Source of the DNA: JAUIET01 sp964352475
Lineage (GTDB): Bacteria; Pseudomonadota; Gammaproteobacteria; Pseudomonadales; JAUIET01
Length of the DNA: 64,000 nucleotides
Reading direction: 5' to 3'
NCBI GenBank assembly: GCA_964352475.1
Contig: CAYGSL010000013.1
Location: 1-64,000 of the forward strand
Within the stretch, counting starts at the first letter, position 1; each line of letters starts with the position of its first letter. The notes under the pieces are model-generated. The model made no database searches. It saw only the letters and a program-made list of their open reading frames with translations, and was not told the origin of the DNA. The position numbers were made by a program, and so were the translations under genes. This document shows positions 49,798 to 59,987 of this stretch, in pieces.

Positions 49798-51146
49798 TTG
49801 CTTAGTTGCGCATTCCTTCGGTGCTCATTTTCGCCTTTCAAAGTAAGACCAATCAATAAAATGGCAGCGCAACAACCGCCGGTTAACAACATAAACCCGC
49901 CATCCCAGCCCCAGAAATCCACCGAATAGCCAATGGCAATGTTGGCAAACACCGCGCCGCCTAAATAGCCGAACAGGCCGGTAAGTCCAGCGGCTGTACC
50001 CGCCGCTTTTTTGGGCACAAGTTCAAGCGCGTGCAGGCCTATCAACATCACTGGGCCATAAATCAGAAAACCAATCGCGATCAGAGCGGCCATATCCACA
50101 GCAGGATTGCCAGGCGGGTTAAACCAATACACCAGCACGGCAATCAGCACTAAAAACATAAACAACATTCCAGCAGGCGCTCGCCGGCCGCGAAACCAGC
50201 GATCACTGATCCAACCGCATAGTAAAGTACCGGGAATACCAGCCCACTCATAAAGAAAGTAAGCCCAGGAGCTTTGATCCACAGTAAAGTCTTTTGCTTC
50301 GCTAAGATAGGTGGGCGCCCAATCCAGCACGCCATAGCGAATTAGATAGACAAAAACGTTTGCAAACGCAATACACCACAGCAGACGATTATTGAGCACA
50401 TGCTCAAGAAAAATCTCACGGGCATTGAATTCCGTTTCGTGCGCTGCGTGATAGTCCTGCGGGTAATCCTTGCGGTGTTCTTCTATCGAAGGTAGACCGC
50501 ACGACTGTGGCGTGTCTCGCATGATGATGACAGCGAACACCGCAATAACCACCGCGACGGTGGCAGGTACGTAAAAGGCGCTGTGCCAGTCGTTATACCA
50601 GGCCATTCCCAATACAAACAACGGCCCGATTAGCCCGCCACCCACGTTATGCGCTACATTCCATACGGACACAACTCGCCCACGTTCATTACCCGAGTAC
50701 CAGTGCACCATGGTTCTGCCACAGGCGGGCCACCCCATACCCTGCACCCAACCATTCAGAAACAACAGCACAAACATGATCGTCACGCTACTGGTCGCCC
50801 ATGGCTGGAAGCCAAACAAGAACATAATGCCGGCCGAGCACAGCAGGCCTACGGGAAGAAAGAATCGCGGATTGCTTCTATCAGACACACTGCCCATCAG
50901 AAATTTGCTGAGACCATAGGCAATGGATAATGCAGACATCGCAACACCCAGTTCGCCGCGACTATAGCCGTGCTCTTCTATTAGAAATGGCAAGGCGAGA
51001 GAGAAGTTCTTGCGAACCAGGTAATAACCAGCATAGCCCACAAAGATTCCAATAAAAATCTGCAGGCGTAGACGCTTGTAGTCTGCATCTATCGTCTCAG
51101 TTGGTCTGAGCGCTTGGTGCAATGCGGGTTTGAAAATGCCGTACAT
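49794..51146 (-). CDS. glpT: Glycerol-3-phosphate transporter GlpT (MFS, OPA family)
   Basis: A 450-aa 12-helix inner-membrane antiporter exchanging glycerol-3-phosphate for inorganic phosphate. It is strikingly similar in recall to E. coli GlpT: IFKPAPHK-like N-terminus, GIFVGYAGYYLVRKNFSLALP, FLMGSVSDRSNPRFFLP, GWVQGMGWPACGRTMVHWYS, and AHNVGGG. The key phosphate-binding residues R45, H166 and R270 (E. coli R45, H165, R269) are present. It follows the PHP-domain metallohydrolase gene by 14 bp, so substrate release by that enzyme and uptake by GlpT may be linked. Confidence 0.95.
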   Translation of the reverse strand: MYGIFKPALHQALRPTETIDADYKRLRLQIFIGIFVGYAGYYLVRKNFSLALPFLIEEHGYSRGELGVAMSALSIAYGLSKFLMGSVSDRSNPRFFLPVGLLCSAGIMFLFGFQPWATSSVTIMFVLLFLNGWVQGMGWPACGRTMVHWYSGNERGRVVSVWNVAHNVGGGLIGPLFVLGMAWYNDWHSAFYVPATVAVVIAVFAVIIMRDTPQSCGLPSIEEHRKDYPQDYHAAHETEFNAREIFLEHVLNNRLLWCIAFANVFVYLIRYGVLDWAPTYLSEAKDFTVDQSSWAYFLYEWAGIPGTLLCGWISDRWFRGRRAPAGMLFMFLVLIAVLVYWFNPPGNPAVDMAALIAIGFLIYGPVMLIGLHALELVPKKAAGTAAGLTGLFGYLGGAVFANIAIGYSVDFWGWDGGFMLLTGGCCAAILLIGLTLKGENEHRRNAQLSN

Positions 51147-51160
51147 TCTGGTCTTCCTGC

Positions 51161-53440
51161 TTAAGAGCCTGCGTCAGTAGTTACCCAAACCGGATTGCCA
51201 AAGGCAAAGTGGCCGGCGGTGTCCTCAACAACAATGCTGTACCAGGTGTTGCCTGTTGGAGTGACCACAGTGCGATAGCTGGCGCTTTTTGGCGCCCCTT
51301 CATACTGCTTGAAATCAAGCTCTTTTCCTTGTGCAATGATTCGCACGGTTTTAATCCCTTCTACAGAATGCAGTTTATAGCCCAGCGCCAGAGTTTCACC
51401 GACCTTTTGCACCACGGTGTTACCAAAGAGAATATCCGGGTACACAATCGGGCCTTGACTGGCGAAGGAATGCCCGGCTTTTAGTCCTTGAATGTATTTC
51501 TCTACCGTTGGCTCGCCGCTAATGTGAACATAGCTGCGCGCACTACCAGAACGATCTTGCCAAACATTGTGCGCATCAGACCCAGCGGCCAAATAGGCGG
51601 GCTTTCCAGCATTCCATAAAGACCAGCAGCGCTCCAGGGTTTGCTGGTTGCTGGAACCTGCGACAATTTCGACCAGGTCAAAACCCTCGTTATAACCACC
51701 GGGAACGAAATGACCATCATCTAAATTGCTAAAGTATCCGTATTCATTGTATGGATGGTTTACGTGAATCACGTCAGCGCCTAAACGCCTGGCCTCGGCA
51801 AATATCTCCGCAACGTTAGCGACACTGGTATCAAGATTAAGAGATTTTCCGTCGTTGATCGGATAGGCGTTAAAGTGAGCCCATGATGCACTCAGTTCTG
51901 TACCTGCAATAAACTGCCGCTGGCGCTGTGTTGCCAAGCGTTTCATCTCTGCATTGTTTATAGTGGAATCGTGATCGGATAAAAACAGAATATCCAAATT
52001 TGCCGCCAGCTCTGAGCGCACCACGTATTCGGGTTCAGTAAATCCGTCAAGAACGTCCGAATGATGATGTAGATCGGCGCTATACCAGTCTTTATCTGCA
52101 GGTATCAGTAATACAGGTATCTCAACATTCAATTGCTTGGTTTGATTGGCTTCGACGGTAACCGGAACCTTTTGAACTTTAGACGTAAACCCACCACCCG
52201 AACTAATTTCCAATAAATACTGGCCTGGAGCGACTGTTGCTTTTGCACGGCCTATGCTTTCCAACTCCGTAAAGAAAGTAGCGCGCCCAAAAAAGGCGAT
52301 CGGAGACTCCTGACCTTCCAAAATACTGACACGCGCATCCATTGGCTCGCGAGTGCTTAGCTCTTTAACAGTTAACTCGAGATTTCCTGGCAAAGGAATA
52401 TCGGTGAAGTCATGAGAAACAGACTGACCTTCGGAAAACTTCACAGCAAGGGGATCACTCACACCGTACCCCTCAGCCGTGGCATAGATTTCGTATTCAC
52501 CCGGTGGCAGCTTCAATGAGTATTGACCGGCTTCACCCAGCGCCCAGGTAAATACCTCGCCGGACCTCTGCACAACGACAGCAGGATGCTGAATCATCGC
52601 TCCGGCTGCATCTTTAACCGTCCCTTTCAATTGCGCGAGGGGTTTGCTTCCAAGAGCCAGTTCGGCCTCCACCACTGCCGACAAGCTGCCACTTGCTTCA
52701 ACCTGCACCCAAGCGTCGAATTCGCGGGTTTCGCCTGGCGCAAGCGTATGTTGTTGATAGCGATCTCTGCCGCCGTATTTCATTTGCTGGGAAAAAGGCG
52801 CATGCAAAGCCAATAACCAATGCTTGTCGTATGCCGTAGACCACCGACCAAACGCTTCGGTTTCAAAAGCCGCAACCTCGCCACTCAAACCAGGCATTCC
52901 AAACAAATGGCCTCCGTCTGGCCACGCTACATAGCCACTCAATAATTCACCCGTGCCTTGTTTACCGGCATTGCGCATTTTGGTGTGCAACTGAATCACT
53001 GACTCACCATCGCGTATGGTAAATCGAGTTTCCAGGCTGACCTCACCCCAGTCCCTGCGGGTAACCACGACAACCACATCCGGCGCGGGTTGCTCTACCT
53101 GAGTTTCAGAATAGCTATTCGGCCAGGCCGACCAGTTGTTCGGCATGAAATCGACTAGTGAGGCAAAGTCTGCGCTGGGCTTGCCATCACGCAATACCGC
53201 AACGTCCACAATTCCACCGCGTGGAACGCCCCAGGGGGATTTGCTTTCGATCGCGAATGCCAGAGCAAATATTCCATTACTTATAGTGATGTCATTGGCA
53301 GCTTGCGCGTCGCCTTTAGGGATTGCGGTTGGGCCAGTAACGATCTGAATTGCTGAAAAAGCTGGTAATGAAGAGGCACCAAGCAGGAGCAGTAGGCAAC
53401 CACGTATGTAAATTGACAAGAAACAAGTTTTTGCTATCAT
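51161..53440 (-). CDS. Secreted CehA/McbA-family PHP-domain metallohydrolase
   Basis: A 759-aa exported protein with a signal peptide (LLLLLGASSLPAFSA). An N-terminal beta-rich region (about 30-260) and two carboxypeptidase-regulatory-like/PEGA-like modules (about 265-440) follow. A PHP metal-dependent hydrolase domain comes next (about 450-650), with ADLHHHSD (H458-H460), FLSDHD, AGTELSA, HVNHP and GSDAHNVW as metal ligands. A C-terminal beta domain ends the protein. PHP enzymes hydrolyse phosphoesters; CehA relatives act on carbamate or phosphate esters. The pairing with glpT suggests release of a glycerophosphate-like ligand in the periplasm. Confidence 0.85.
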   Translation of the reverse strand: MIAKTCFLSIYIRGCLLLLLGASSLPAFSAIQIVTGPTAIPKGDAQAANDITISNGIFALAFAIESKSPWGVPRGGIVDVAVLRDGKPSADFASLVDFMPNNWSAWPNSYSETQVEQPAPDVVVVVTRRDWGEVSLETRFTIRDGESVIQLHTKMRNAGKQGTGELLSGYVAWPDGGHLFGMPGLSGEVAAFETEAFGRWSTAYDKHWLLALHAPFSQQMKYGGRDRYQQHTLAPGETREFDAWVQVEASGSLSAVVEAELALGSKPLAQLKGTVKDAAGAMIQHPAVVVQRSGEVFTWALGEAGQYSLKLPPGEYEIYATAEGYGVSDPLAVKFSEGQSVSHDFTDIPLPGNLELTVKELSTREPMDARVSILEGQESPIAFFGRATFFTELESIGRAKATVAPGQYLLEISSGGGFTSKVQKVPVTVEANQTKQLNVEIPVLLIPADKDWYSADLHHHSDVLDGFTEPEYVVRSELAANLDILFLSDHDSTINNAEMKRLATQRQRQFIAGTELSASWAHFNAYPINDGKSLNLDTSVANVAEIFAEARRLGADVIHVNHPYNEYGYFSNLDDGHFVPGGYNEGFDLVEIVAGSSNQQTLERCWSLWNAGKPAYLAAGSDAHNVWQDRSGSARSYVHISGEPTVEKYIQGLKAGHSFASQGPIVYPDILFGNTVVQKVGETLALGYKLHSVEGIKTVRIIAQGKELDFKQYEGAPKSASYRTVVTPTGNTWYSIVVEDTAGHFAFGNPVWVTTDAGS

Positions 53441-53509
53441 GTCCTCGTAGTCAACACGCTACACTTTTCCTGGCAATACACTGTTCCAATGTTCTCTTAC
53501 ATAACACGG

Positions 53510-55525
53510 TCAGCGATAATCGCTTAGCGCTGGACCCAGCGATTGTTCAAGGGGGGCAAGAAACTCTGCATAATGCTGCCACAATTCCGTACCGGAGCGA
53601 TAAATTGGCTGGCGAACTTGCTCTGAACTCGGCGTTCGCACGGCCCGTTCTGTCGTGTGGTAATCAATACATTGTTGCTCAAACGGGAGCTCACAGAAAT
53701 CCAGTAATCGGCGTACTTCCGATTCAAGATCGTCAATAAGCTCTTCATGCTGAACACGCAAAATTTTCCCTGGCAATACGTCGTCCCAATGCCTCATTAG
53801 CTCAACATAAGCGCGGTAATAACGGCCGATAGACTCAAGGCCATAAGTAAATTCCTGGCCTTCCGCAAACAATTGCTTAAAACCACTAAAGCAACACGCC
53901 ATGGGGTGGCGCCGCGCATCAATGATTTTTGCATTCGGCAATATCATGTGAATCAGCCCGATATGCCTGAAGTTGTTTGGCATCTTGTCAATGAAATACA
54001 AGCCACCGCGACGGTGATAGGCCGTTTCTTTGATGAACTCTTCACCGAATTGACGCAGCACATCGTCACCCAGGTCGGCAAGTATCGCAGGGTAACGTTT
54101 GGCTTTAGCCGCGATATGTCGACCGCTGAGCCGATGCGCGAGACCAATGATATTGGCCAATTCCATGGTGCCATCAACCAGCGAGTGTGATGCCAGTATT
54201 TGCTCTAGTAAGGTTGATCCGGCACGGGGTAAACCAAGAATAAATATAGGCGCTGCGTCAGTACAGCCAGTGCCGGCTTTCTCCGCAATAAACTCCGCAG
54301 TGAACTGCGTTCTTTGTGCTTCGAACTCTTTCTCGATACGCTCGGGCCGGTAGCCGTTATTGCGCTGTTTCAGATCATTGCCACGTTCATAGAACTGGAA
54401 AGATTCATCGTATTGTTGCAGATCTTCCAGCGCTTTGCCCAGCGCAAAGCTGAAATGAATGCGATCGTCGTCAGACGTTTCATCCCGCGCGAGCTGTTCA
54501 CGCATGCGCGTCATCTCGTCATCTGAAAAGCGATAGGTCTTAAGATTCGCCAAACTCCAAAAGGCGTCGCCAAAGTCGGCTTTGCAGTCATACGCACGTC
54601 GATAGGACGTCACTGCCTCTTCGGTGCGGCCAACTGTTTTCAGCGCATGGCCTCGCGCCATATGAGTAGTGTGTAAGCCTGGCGCCTCAGCAATAACGAA
54701 ATCGTAGGCTTTGAGCGCCTCGTCAAAATCACCCACCGCTTGCAACGCGCTTGCACGGGCTATCTGAGTAGCAATATTATCGGGGTGTTCGGTGCACACC
54801 TCATTGGCTTGTTCCAGCGCTTTCTTGAATCGCTGTCGGCGGTGAAGCACCTTAATGTAATCAAGTCGAGCGTGTAAGAAATCGGGTTCAAACTCAGCAC
54901 AACTCTCAAGCAGAAATTCTGCATCATCAAGAATATTAAGTTCCGTTGCTATTCTTGCCAGCAAGCGCATTGCCTCAACGTGGTGTGGTTGACGTTGCAG
55001 AAACTGGCGGCATATCTGTTCAGCAACAAACCACTTTTTTTCAACGATCAAGCTATTAACCGTGAGCAGCTCGCTGGGCATCTTCGACAGCGTTTGCGCC
55101 CTATCCAATGCATCTTCAGCATCTGACGTTCTGCCCTGCTTCTGATAAATCAGCGCCAGTGTTTTCCAGCTTGCAGTAAGCGTCGGATTCAGCAAAACCG
55201 CTTTTCTATAGGCTTGATATGCGGCATCAATATCTCGCTGTGCCAGGCGAACATGACCAATTTCCTGGTAGGCACGCCCATAATCGGAATGCATTGCTGT
55301 CAGCGTATGCAAGGTTTGCAGTGCGGCGTCCAACTCTTTTGACTGCCGCTGACATACCGAAAGATAATACAAACCGTCACGATGTGACGCATTCACTGCC
55401 AGCAATTCCTGAAGCGACGAAATCGCTGTGCGCAGATCACTGTCCTTAAGCGCCAGCTTCGCACGCTGCAGTAGTGCTTCCTGCTGATCCTTATTGTTGT
55501 CTGATTCGTTCAATCGGCTTACCAA
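53510..55525 (-). CDS. TPR-repeat sulfotransferase
   Basis: A 671-aa protein; residues 1-about 375 hold some nine tetratricopeptide repeats (for example YAGRAYQEIGHVRLAQRDIDAAYQAYRKAV) and residues about 420-671 are a PAPS-dependent sulfotransferase (Sulfotransfer_3 type). The 5'-phosphosulfate loop is GLPRAGST (431-438) and the 3'-phosphate-binding region is around DARRHPMACCFSGF. The start is a TTG at 55525 in the open frame, so the true start is uncertain. The substrate may be a protein, peptide or glycan. It is downstream of, and on the same strand as, the TonB-dependent receptor. Confidence 0.88.
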   Translation of the reverse strand: MVSRLNESDNNKDQQEALLQRAKLALKDSDLRTAISSLQELLAVNASHRDGLYYLSVCQRQSKELDAALQTLHTLTAMHSDYGRAYQEIGHVRLAQRDIDAAYQAYRKAVLLNPTLTASWKTLALIYQKQGRTSDAEDALDRAQTLSKMPSELLTVNSLIVEKKWFVAEQICRQFLQRQPHHVEAMRLLARIATELNILDDAEFLLESCAEFEPDFLHARLDYIKVLHRRQRFKKALEQANEVCTEHPDNIATQIARASALQAVGDFDEALKAYDFVIAEAPGLHTTHMARGHALKTVGRTEEAVTSYRRAYDCKADFGDAFWSLANLKTYRFSDDEMTRMREQLARDETSDDDRIHFSFALGKALEDLQQYDESFQFYERGNDLKQRNNGYRPERIEKEFEAQRTQFTAEFIAEKAGTGCTDAAPIFILGLPRAGSTLLEQILASHSLVDGTMELANIIGLAHRLSGRHIAAKAKRYPAILADLGDDVLRQFGEEFIKETAYHRRGGLYFIDKMPNNFRHIGLIHMILPNAKIIDARRHPMACCFSGFKQLFAEGQEFTYGLESIGRYYRAYVELMRHWDDVLPGKILRVQHEELIDDLESEVRRLLDFCELPFEQQCIDYHTTERAVRTPSSEQVRQPIYRSGTELWQHYAEFLAPLEQSLGPALSDYR

Positions 55526-55564
55526 TAGTCAAATTACACAGCGTATGCATGGTCGAAAAATACG

Positions 55565-55594
55565 AAAAAAAAAGGCGGCTCCAGGGCCGCCTTT
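55565..55594 (-). terminator. Intrinsic terminator between the TonB receptor and the sulfotransferase
   Basis: On the minus strand, a perfect 9-bp stem (55571-55579 with 55586-55594, arm AAAGGCGGC) with a 6-nt loop is followed by a long U-run (A at 55565-55573 on the plus strand). It lies 17 bp after the receptor stop, so the sulfotransferase may have its own promoter or rely on read-through. Confidence 0.9.
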
Positions 55595-55610
55595 ACACTT
55601 GGTACGACGT

Positions 55611-57965
55611 TTAGAAGTCGTACGAAAAACGCAAACCAATCGAACGAGGTCGATTCGGAGTGGTTTTGATAATGTCATCCTCATTGCTTATGAACAGGTC
55701 AGCCAGTTCATCGGTGAGGTTGTTAGCGAACAAGGTAATCGTCCAGTCATCTCGAGAGTAGCCCAAGGTCGCATCCAGTGTGCTGTAGCTGTCTTGTACA
55801 AACAATGCGCCAACGTTGATAGAGCTGATCATATCATCAGTGTAAGCGTATGTTAGCTGCGCAAACGGAGAACCGCCACTGGTTTCCCACTCATAACGAG
55901 CGCGAATAACATATTGCAATTCAGGCGCTAGCGCCAGCTCGCTGCCTTCCGGCGCGATGCTAACAACATTGGCAGGAACACGAGTAAGCTCGCCGTCGTT
56001 GTATGACACGTTTGCAAACAAGGTCAGGTTATCAGTTGCAGCCCAAACTACGTCAGTCTCCAAGCCCTTAATCTCTGCGTCCGCAGCGTTGCTGATGAAT
56101 GCCAGGTTAGATACATCGAAATCCAGCGTAATCACCTGCATTTCTTCCCATTCGAGGAAGTAGATCGAACCGTTCCAGCGCAATGTACCGTCAAGCCAAG
56201 CAGTCTTCCAGCCAAACTCCATGTTGGTCAGTTCGTCCGACTCGAAGAAATCTGGTACGAATGGAGGGGTGTCTGGAACCAAACTCGCACCACCGTTGCG
56301 GTTGAAACCACCGGGGCGATAGCCTTCCGACCAGGTTCCATAGACCATCATATCGTCGTTGATCTGCCACTTAAGGTTGAACTTCAGAATCGTATCCTGG
56401 AAATCAGCTGGGCTAACGCCTTGCAGAATTTCATCAACGTTTCGACCAAAGTCGCCTGGAACGCGGAAGTTGAAGTTCGAGCTACCACGTAATGACAGTT
56501 CCAGATCATAACGACGCGCACCAATCGAAGCGGTCAGCGAGTCAGTCAGGTCGTAAGCCAATTCACCAAAGAACGACAGCTCTTTCTTACCGCGGGTAAA
56601 ATCGTTGAAGAACGTTACACCAGGACCACGGGTATCCGGGTTACTCGCTGTAGAGCCGGTAATTGGATCATTCAACGGAAAACCGCGATCAACAGTAGCA
56701 GGGTAGGTCCAGTCACCGCGTTCAACAGTGTCGGTATCATCGGCAAACACACCAACGATTCCGCGTATTCGCTGATCAGCGTCAGTGCTTACGCGAAATT
56801 CATGCGTGGTGCGTTCGAATTTAACGTATTGATCAAGGAACAGATCAGGTGCGCCACACACGTCATACCCTGGCTCACAAATATAGTAAGGAATGAACGG
56901 ACCAGCGTCGGCGTAGCCTGAGTAGTCAGCAATTTCTTCTACTGTGCGTCGCAAGAAAGAACCGGTATAGACCATTTCCAGGCCAGCAACACGACCGTTT
57001 ACGGTCCACGAGCTCAGATCGAATACGTCTTCACCTTCATCCGGTGTAAAGGTTTGAGACTGCAGCTCGCCTAACGCGGGGTCGTAATCCCACACACCTT
57101 CTTTATCAATTTCCTGATGGAAATGCTGAAGCAGCACTTCCCAATCGTCATTCGGAGTGAACTTCACCGCAGCACGAATACCCGAGTACGTGACTTCGTT
57201 GTGGTTGTCTTCTGCAAAGCTGAAGTTGTCCGCAACGCCCCTAGTGGTGGGCAATACTGTCAGTGCAGGGTTTGCAGTGGTGATTTGCTTAGTACCCGGA
57301 ACGTTATCAATGTAACCGCCCTCGGTTACATTGAATATCGCAAAACGTGCCGCCAGAACGTCATCAATAATTGGCAGGTTGAAATACGCCTCCATTGAGT
57401 AACCGTCATCGCCACCATTGGTTGTGGTGTAGCTGGTTTCCAGGCCGCCAGAGAAGCCTTCCATGTCAGGCTTATTGGTAATCAAGCGGACTGTACCGGC
57501 CTGAGAACTTGCACCGAACAGTGTTCCCTGTGGTCCGGGCAACACTTCCACGCGATTCATATCAGTCATGTAGGCATCAATATTTCGCCCGCCCAGTGAT
57601 ATTGGCGCTTCATCCAAATACAAAGCCACGTTAGGCTCTGTACCAATTGCACCTGCAATTTTCAAACCGCCTTTACCAACCGATACACCACGGATAAAGA
57701 TTTCATTACGACCTGGACCGCGGCCGCCCGAATTCACACCCGGAAGCACCTTGATGTAGTCTTTGAAATTACCGATGCCCAAATCTTCCAGTGATTCCTG
57801 GCCAATCGCCTGAATGGCCACTGGAATGTCTTGCGCGCTTTCCGCACGTTTAGTGGCTGTAACGACCACCTCTTCCAACATGCCGTAGGACAAATTGGCG
57901 GTTGAACCTGCAATGGCAGCTGCAATTGCGCACGAAATTCTGGTTTTGCGGGTGGATAGATTCAT
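55611..57965 (-). CDS. TonB-dependent receptor
   Basis: A 784-aa outer-membrane beta-barrel transporter. A signal peptide ends near residue 28 (STANLSYG); the TonB box follows at once (EEVVVTATKR), then the plug domain (about 45-160; FIRGVSVGKGG, MNRVEVLPGPQGTLFGASSQAGTVRLITNKP) and the barrel to the C-terminus, which ends in FSYDF with a terminal Phe. The plug and barrel type is like the large iron-siderophore-independent receptors of marine proteobacteria (also described as sphingomonad-type), so substrates are hard to name. It is divergent from the secreted carboxylesterase. Confidence 0.95.
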   Translation of the reverse strand: MNLSTRKTRISCAIAAAIAGSTANLSYGMLEEVVVTATKRAESAQDIPVAIQAIGQESLEDLGIGNFKDYIKVLPGVNSGGRGPGRNEIFIRGVSVGKGGLKIAGAIGTEPNVALYLDEAPISLGGRNIDAYMTDMNRVEVLPGPQGTLFGASSQAGTVRLITNKPDMEGFSGGLETSYTTTNGGDDGYSMEAYFNLPIIDDVLAARFAIFNVTEGGYIDNVPGTKQITTANPALTVLPTTRGVADNFSFAEDNHNEVTYSGIRAAVKFTPNDDWEVLLQHFHQEIDKEGVWDYDPALGELQSQTFTPDEGEDVFDLSSWTVNGRVAGLEMVYTGSFLRRTVEEIADYSGYADAGPFIPYYICEPGYDVCGAPDLFLDQYVKFERTTHEFRVSTDADQRIRGIVGVFADDTDTVERGDWTYPATVDRGFPLNDPITGSTASNPDTRGPGVTFFNDFTRGKKELSFFGELAYDLTDSLTASIGARRYDLELSLRGSSNFNFRVPGDFGRNVDEILQGVSPADFQDTILKFNLKWQINDDMMVYGTWSEGYRPGGFNRNGGASLVPDTPPFVPDFFESDELTNMEFGWKTAWLDGTLRWNGSIYFLEWEEMQVITLDFDVSNLAFISNAADAEIKGLETDVVWAATDNLTLFANVSYNDGELTRVPANVVSIAPEGSELALAPELQYVIRARYEWETSGGSPFAQLTYAYTDDMISSINVGALFVQDSYSTLDATLGYSRDDWTITLFANNLTDELADLFISNEDDIIKTTPNRPRSIGLRFSYDF

Positions 57966-58176
57966 TTCTGCTATTCCTGATAACTTACTTTGGCTTGATT
58001 GAATAGGGCTCAGCGTGACGTTTCAAAAAGCTTGCCGAGAGACAGTGAATAATTTGAACGCGGAATGCTAAAGCACTTTCGCATCAGGTACAAGTTGCTT
58101 AAGATAAACGTGCCTTTAGCCACTATATAGAGCATTGTAATTGACATGTTGCCTAGCATGTGGATGTGCGTGAATC

Positions 58177-59796
58177 ATGAGTAATAGTCTTTGTTTTACT
58201 AGGAGACATGGCATTTGGTGCTTAGTCTGCGCAGCACTGCTGCTCGTTAATTGTACAACTCAAAACAACCACCGTCTGTTGATCGATACACCGACGCACA
58301 CCTATCAGGGCCAACTCTCCGAACAATTTCCAGGAGTTGTCGAATACCTAGGCATCCCATTTGCTAAACCACCTCTGGGTAAACTGCGCTGGCAAGCACC
58401 GCAGCCACTTGATGCAAAAAAGACGACACTACACACAAGCAAATATGCGCCCGCCTGCACGCAAAACAGAAGCGGCGTGGAATGGTATGAGGGTGTGGCC
58501 TCGGCGTTTGGTCAAAGCCCCGACGTAGCGCCTGAACCGACCGGTGTTAGCGAAGATTGTCTGTACCTTAATGTGTGGACACCTTCGGATCACACCGGCG
58601 ACGCTAGCAAGGCATTGCCAATACTGGTCTGGATTCACGGCGGTGGCAACACCGCAGGCTGGGCTTATGAGCCGAATTATCAAGGTGCCGCGTTGGCTAA
58701 CGAAGGCATAATCGTTGTTTCAATAGCCTATAGGCTTGGCATATTTGGCTATTTCTCTCACCCGGGGATGGCTGCAAATGACCAGGCCAACATCGCAAAT
58801 TTCGGCTTGCTCGATCAGATAGCCGCTCTCAGCTGGATCAAAACCAATGCGGCCGCTTTCGGTGGAGATGCGAGTAATATTACTGTCGCTGGAGAATCGG
58901 CGGGGGCCGGCAATATCGGCTACTTGCTGGCGGTACCATCCGCGCAGAATTTATTTGCACGATCTATTCACCAAAGTGGCTCCTTCGAGCTGTATGACGA
59001 CCACACACTTTCTGATCTGCATCGAGTGGCCCAGACTCTGTTACCTCATGATTCGACCGGCGATGTGTCCGCTCAATTAGCCGAACTTCGTGCGCTTGAT
59101 GCAACGCAGCTCCTGGCTATTGCGGAGGCAAAGTACCCCGACGCATACAATTATCCAGTGGCAGATAATTCTGTTCTGCCAACATCGGTTCTGGATTTCT
59201 ACGAGCAAGAACAAAACGCCGCGCGCTCGATGCTGATCGGTAGCAATGAAGACGAATGGTATATGTATTTGGAGCCACCTATAAACCAGGCCAGCATCGA
59301 CGCCTGGTTGTCGGCAGAATTGCCGGACGCGGACCATGCGAGAATCAAGGAACTACTGGTGCCTTACGATTCTGACCGCAGCCGATTGGATAAACTGGTT
59401 GGCGGCCAGATATTCAGATGCGGCGGTTACTACATGGCGGCAAAAAACGCTGAGCGGAATGGCAATTCCTGGGTCTACCATTTTTCTCGATCCAGAGAAG
59501 GCGTTGGCGGCGATGCCTTGCGTTCCTACCACGGTGCCGAAATACCTTATATGTTCAACACCCACGATGATTGGCTGCCTGTCAGCAAGGAGGATGTTGA
59601 TCTAACGAATAACATGGTGGGCTATTGGCTCAATTTTGTTAGAACCGGCAACCCCAATGGTAAAGGCCTGCCGACATGGCCAAGCTACAATGGTGAGACC
59701 AAACTTGTGCAGAAGCTGGATGCAGTGACCGAAGCTATTGCGGCCCCACAGACTGAACTGTGTGAGTTTCTAATGCCCAACGAGTTTGACAACTAA
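58177..59796 (+). CDS. Secreted type B carboxylesterase
   Basis: A 539-aa exported carboxylesterase/lipase family protein with a lipoprotein-like signal (LLLVNC) and alpha/beta-hydrolase core. Oxyanion hole HGGGN, nucleophile elbow GESAGA (S241) and probable triad partners E358 (GSNEDEW) and H452 (YHGAE) are present, as is the EDCLYLNVWTP motif. Residues about 25-70 carry the PFAKPPLGKLRWQAPQP signature of the family. It should hydrolyse ester substrates outside the cytoplasm. Start ATG 58177. It is divergent from the TonB receptor (211-bp gap), suggesting joint uptake or processing. Confidence 0.92.
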   Translation: MSNSLCFTRRHGIWCLVCAALLLVNCTTQNNHRLLIDTPTHTYQGQLSEQFPGVVEYLGIPFAKPPLGKLRWQAPQPLDAKKTTLHTSKYAPACTQNRSGVEWYEGVASAFGQSPDVAPEPTGVSEDCLYLNVWTPSDHTGDASKALPILVWIHGGGNTAGWAYEPNYQGAALANEGIIVVSIAYRLGIFGYFSHPGMAANDQANIANFGLLDQIAALSWIKTNAAAFGGDASNITVAGESAGAGNIGYLLAVPSAQNLFARSIHQSGSFELYDDHTLSDLHRVAQTLLPHDSTGDVSAQLAELRALDATQLLAIAEAKYPDAYNYPVADNSVLPTSVLDFYEQEQNAARSMLIGSNEDEWYMYLEPPINQASIDAWLSAELPDADHARIKELLVPYDSDRSRLDKLVGGQIFRCGGYYMAAKNAERNGNSWVYHFSRSREGVGGDALRSYHGAEIPYMFNTHDDWLPVSKEDVDLTNNMVGYWLNFVRTGNPNGKGLPTWPSYNGETKLVQKLDAVTEAIAAPQTELCEFLMPNEFDN

Positions 59797-59987
59797 TCCG
59801 TTAACGCACGCTGCTACTGGCGCGCCACTAGGCAACCTAGACCAAAACCGCAAGGTCCCTCCGTCACCCGCTTATCGCTAATAACGCTTTTGTACTTGCG
59901 CGACCAATGTCCTGCCCTAGTCTTAAATTGACTACATATTGATCATTACGTTGAAAATTTCGGCGTTTTGAGGGGCCAGAATTTCGC

